From Acidobacteriota bacterium (lineage in GTDB: Bacteria > Acidobacteriota > Terriglobia > Acidiferrales > UBA7541), in contig JAGWRH010000133.1 in NCBI GenBank assembly GCA_028876695.1, forward strand, positions 1-9,259: a DNA stretch of 9,259 nucleotides, read 5' to 3'. This document shows, piece after piece, positions 6,657 through 9,259 of this stretch. Made by a program: the position numbers and the translations under genes. Numbering within the stretch: the first letter of the stretch is position 1; each line of letters begins with the position of its first letter. The notes below the pieces were generated by a model. It was not told where the DNA came from and did not search any database. It saw only the letters and a list, made by a program, of their open reading frames with translations.

Positions 6657-8303
6657 TTACAGGAATACGATCCGATGCTCGCGCGCGGTGAGGCGTTCAG
6701 CGCCGGACTCGCTTGCGACACCGAGGCGCATGATCCGATCGATCAGTTCATGCCCATAGGCGGCAAGTAGCGGCAGAAAAGACAAGCTGCGCTCCTGCAG
6801 GGAGCCCGCGGGATAGAGAGCGTCGAACAAAATCTGCCGGTGGCGGTCGAGAACGCCGGTGCGGAAATTCTCGGCGCGGCCGACTTTCCCGCGAAGCTGA
6901 TTGAGTTGATGCAGCATTTTTTCCTGTGTGGATTGGAGCGCGCCGCCGAGAGTGGCATCGAGATCCTCGATGGGCGACTTGAATTGGCTGAGAAGCTGGC
7001 GCAGAGCGCGTTCCGCGTCATCGAACCGAGCCGTTAGGCCGCCGGGAAGAGACTTCTTCTCCATTTCGGCGCGGACGTGCTGCAGGCCGGCGAAGAGGTC
7101 TTGAATCGCGAGGCCGTACATGCCGAGGAAACGCGCGATCGGCGGCTCGACGAAGGTGAAACTCGAGCGCGGAACGATCGCGGGCATGCGCCCAAGGAAA
7201 CGATCGTACAGCACGCGCGACTGCGCGAAATAAGCAATTTCCGCCGGGCCGCCGATCGATGCGGCGGTAGGGAGCAGTGAATCCTGCACGATGGGGCGGA
7301 GCAGCGCGTTGGGGCTGAATGCTTCCGGGGTTTTTTCGATCGCGGAGGCGAGCTGCGACGGCGAATACTCGGCGTCGCCCGCGAAAAAGCTGGCGTTGCG
7401 CGCGCGCACGGGTTCGCGGCGGCCATTCACCGCGACGAAAAGAAGCGTCGATTCGCGAGTGACTTTGACTTGCGCATGGAAGCCGGCGGATTCGAGATCG
7501 CGCGATCGAGCGAATAACGCGTCCCGCAAGCCGGCGGATTCGGCGACTGCGCGGACGAAGAGCGGCGCGGCGAGGCGATGAAGGCGCGCATCGAGCGCGT
7601 CCAGAAAAATGACGCCGAGACCGGCGAGCAAACGCGACATGAGCTTGCCGAACGCCGAGCCGTACGTTTCGCGCGGCTCATAGCATTCGCGAAGAGCGGC
7701 GGACACGAAATCGGCGCAGACGCCGTCGAGAGTTTTCGTGGCATCGCTTACGAGCGATTGAACTGCGTCACCGAGCGGGACTTCGCCGACGCGGCGGCCG
7801 GCGTCTTCCTCACGTGGCGGAAGTTCGAAGCGGGCGAGGCCGTGGCGAGTGTTCCAGAACGAATGGTTGACCTCGGCGAGATCGTGATCTTCGGTGGCAA
7901 TCCAGAAGACCGGCACGGCGTCAATGCCGCGGCGCGTGAGATCTTCGGCGCAGCGCGCGGCGGAAAGCGCTTTGTAGAAGGTATACGCAGGCCCGGAAAA
8001 CAGACCGGCCTGTTGTCCCGTGACGATGGCGACGGCCCCGGCAGCGAGACGGTCGAGATTTTTGCTTGTCGCGGGATCGAGACGATTTCCCGGCGCGAAA
8101 TTCCGATTCTGGTCGCGCAGAATCTCGGCAACGGAGCGCCGAACTTCGGGGTCGAGGCGAACCTCGCGCGCCGCCGCCTCGATTCCCGAAAAATCCGGAG
8201 GATGTGAGTAGAATTCGCGGACGCGCGAAAAATCGCCGAGAAATGCGGCAAAGAGTTCAGTGGTGTGCGGAATTTCGCGGAACGGAACCGCCTGCAATTC
8301 CAT
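6657..8303 (-). CDS. bshC: Bacillithiol biosynthesis cysteine-adding enzyme BshC
   Basis: 548 residues from ATG 8303; BshC proteins are usually about 540. BshC performs the last step of bacillithiol synthesis, joining cysteine to glucosaminyl-malate. Bacillithiol is a low-molecular-weight cytoplasmic thiol that replaces glutathione in Firmicutes, Deinococcus and many Acidobacteriota and Bacteroidota. Seen: VTGQQAGLFSGPAYTFYKA (about 95-113) and FWIATEDHDLAEVNH (about 133-147), the two hallmark nucleotide-binding-like motifs, then SIGGPAEIAYFAQ (mid-protein) and a long charged coiled-coil-like stretch at about 420-495, ending HRIVFL. Three starts are possible: TTG 8342, ATG 8315 and ATG 8303. 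I chose 8303 because MELQAVPFREIPHTT fits the family N-terminus; none has a good Shine-Dalgarno. bshA and bshB are not in the window. It lies 146 nt after carB on the same strand. Confidence 0.95.
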   Translation of the reverse strand: MELQAVPFREIPHTTELFAAFLGDFSRVREFYSHPPDFSGIEAAAREVRLDPEVRRSVAEILRDQNRNFAPGNRLDPATSKNLDRLAAGAVAIVTGQQAGLFSGPAYTFYKALSAARCAEDLTRRGIDAVPVFWIATEDHDLAEVNHSFWNTRHGLARFELPPREEDAGRRVGEVPLGDAVQSLVSDATKTLDGVCADFVSAALRECYEPRETYGSAFGKLMSRLLAGLGVIFLDALDARLHRLAAPLFVRAVAESAGLRDALFARSRDLESAGFHAQVKVTRESTLLFVAVNGRREPVRARNASFFAGDAEYSPSQLASAIEKTPEAFSPNALLRPIVQDSLLPTAASIGGPAEIAYFAQSRVLYDRFLGRMPAIVPRSSFTFVEPPIARFLGMYGLAIQDLFAGLQHVRAEMEKKSLPGGLTARFDDAERALRQLLSQFKSPIEDLDATLGGALQSTQEKMLHQLNQLRGKVGRAENFRTGVLDRHRQILFDALYPAGSLQERSLSFLPLLAAYGHELIDRIMRLGVASESGAERLTAREHRIVFL

Positions 8304-8449
8304 GGAGGCGGTCATGATACACGGCGGCTTCGGGTACAACAAGCCGCTCTACGAGGCGATCTCGACCGAGTTCGAAGCATGAGCCTGATTGGATGAGGCG
8401 CTAACGCCGAAGATTCATTCACTGGGCGCGGAGTGGGGACACGGGCCAA

Positions 8450-9259
8450 TTAGGAACGATCCGCGCGGGCGGATGCCGCCGATTTGCGGCGGTGCAAATC
8501 CTGGACGGCGGCAACATCAGCGGTGTGTCCGGCCATGGCGCGAATGCCGCGAGCGGCGGCGCTGGCGGCAGAGAGAGTGGTGATGCAGGGCACGTTGTAA
8601 CGCACGGCGGCGCGGCGGATCGATTTTTCGTCGTAGAAGGACTCGCGGCCGAGCGGCGTATTGATGACCAGATTCACTTTTCCGGTTTTGATCAGGTCCA
8701 CGATGTTGGGGCGGCCCTCGTTCACTTTGTAAACTTCGTCGATTTCGATGCCCGCGCGGGCGAGAGCGGAGGCCGTGCCGCGCGTGGCGATGATTTTCAA
8801 TCCGGCGGCAGAGAGATCTTTCGCAACCGTTGCGACGGAGCGTTTATCGTGATCGTTCACGCTGATGAACACGGTGCCGCTGAGCGGAAGGCGCTGTCCC
8901 GCGGCGAGCTGCGCTTTGGCGAACGCAACGCCGAAGGTGGAGGAAATGCCCATCACTTCGCCCGTGGAGCGCATTTCCGGGCCCAAGATAATGTCGACGC
9001 CGCGGAATTTGTTGAACGGGAAGACGGGCGACTTGACGGCAAAGAAATCGCGCAGAGCGAGCTCCTGAATACCGTTGCGGTCGACGATCGGCAGATGCAG
9101 CTCGGAGAGTTTGCGGCCGGTCATCAGTCGCGCGCCAACCTTCGCGAGCGGCACGCCGGTGGCTTTGCTGACGTATGGGACGGTGCGCGACGCGCGCGGG
9201 TTGACTTCGAGGACGTACACCGTGTCGTGCTGGATGGCGTACTGCACGTTCATCAGGCC
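8450..9259 (-). CDS. carB: Carbamoyl-phosphate synthase large subunit, C-terminal part (runs off the window)
   Basis: The last 269 residues of a protein normally about 1070-1100 long; the 5' part lies beyond 9259 and the frame is open at the edge (GLMNVQYAI). CarB makes carbamoyl phosphate from bicarbonate, ammonia (glutamine-derived, via CarA) and two ATP, for pyrimidine and arginine synthesis. Seen: the end of the second ATP-grasp domain with VLEVNPRASRTVPYVSKATG (residues 16-35), then the MGS-like regulatory domain from about residue 125. In that domain SVNDHDK, IATRGTASAL, KVNEGRPN and VNLVINTPLG hold the Lys, Thr, Lys and Asn/Thr positions that bind UMP/IMP/ornithine effectors in the E. 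coli enzyme, so allosteric control by nucleotides looks intact. The last 15 or so residues (HRRKSAASARADRS) are a variable basic tail. The stop TAA is at 8450-8452. Confidence 0.97.
   Translation of the reverse strand, partial: GLMNVQYAIQHDTVYVLEVNPRASRTVPYVSKATGVPLAKVGARLMTGRKLSELHLPIVDRNGIQELALRDFFAVKSPVFPFNKFRGVDIILGPEMRSTGEVMGISSTFGVAFAKAQLAAGQRLPLSGTVFISVNDHDKRSVATVAKDLSAAGLKIIATRGTASALARAGIEIDEVYKVNEGRPNIVDLIKTGKVNLVINTPLGRESFYDEKSIRRAAVRYNVPCITTLSAASAAARGIRAMAGHTADVAAVQDLHRRKSAASARADRS

Noticed and set aside
8398..8409. GGCG/CGCC inverted repeat after carB as a terminator
   Set aside because: Only a 4-bp stem with no T-run on either strand.

Overview
The window is about 9.3 kb of GC-rich bacterial DNA with dense protein genes and no rRNA, tRNA, CRISPR array or insertion sequence that I could find. 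The gene mix fits a soil Acidobacteriota-type genome: a bacillithiol enzyme (BshC), a class I LacD-type aldolase, a pentapeptide-repeat membrane protein and a UGSC-type (seleno)protein. The phylum is an inference from gene content and composition, not from a marker gene.

Layout: two genes read rightwards, then four read leftwards, converging at about 4645-4788. Positions 2-1444 (+) hold the end of a UGSC-family protein whose reading frame is interrupted only by an in-frame TGA at 86-88. Positions 1445-1923 are mostly non-coding, with one doubtful small ORF. Positions 1924-4644 (+) encode a 906-residue protein with two pentapeptide-repeat blocks flanking a membrane section. On the minus strand follow a class I SAM-dependent methyltransferase (4789-5364), a LacD-family aldolase (5510-6526) with a good ribosome binding site, bshC (6657-8303), and the C-terminal quarter of carB (8450-9259, running off the window).

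The main discovery is at the left edge. The frame of the 1444-ending ORF is open leftwards past its first ATG at 212 to the TGA at 86-88, and is open again upstream to the window edge. The peptide across the TGA reads ...AIMAIGH-[TGA]-STC-TPATVGHC..., which matches the redox-motif region of the UGSC (seleno)protein family as I recall it. A small hairpin lies 3' of the TGA, with its apical loop 21 nt away and starting with G, as expected for a bacterial SECIS element. The simplest reading is one selenoprotein gene with TGA read as selenocysteine, in a U-S-T-C variant of the U-G-S-C motif. Conventional gene calling would split it at the TGA and start the second part falsely at 212.

The remaining genes look like ordinary chromosomal metabolism (pyrimidine/arginine precursor, bacillithiol, sugar-phosphate aldolase). 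They are separated by gaps of 130-150 bp rather than packed as a tight operon, so the neighbourhood does not show one joint pathway. BshC and the selenoprotein both relate to thiol/selenol redox chemistry, but nothing in the sequence links them directly.
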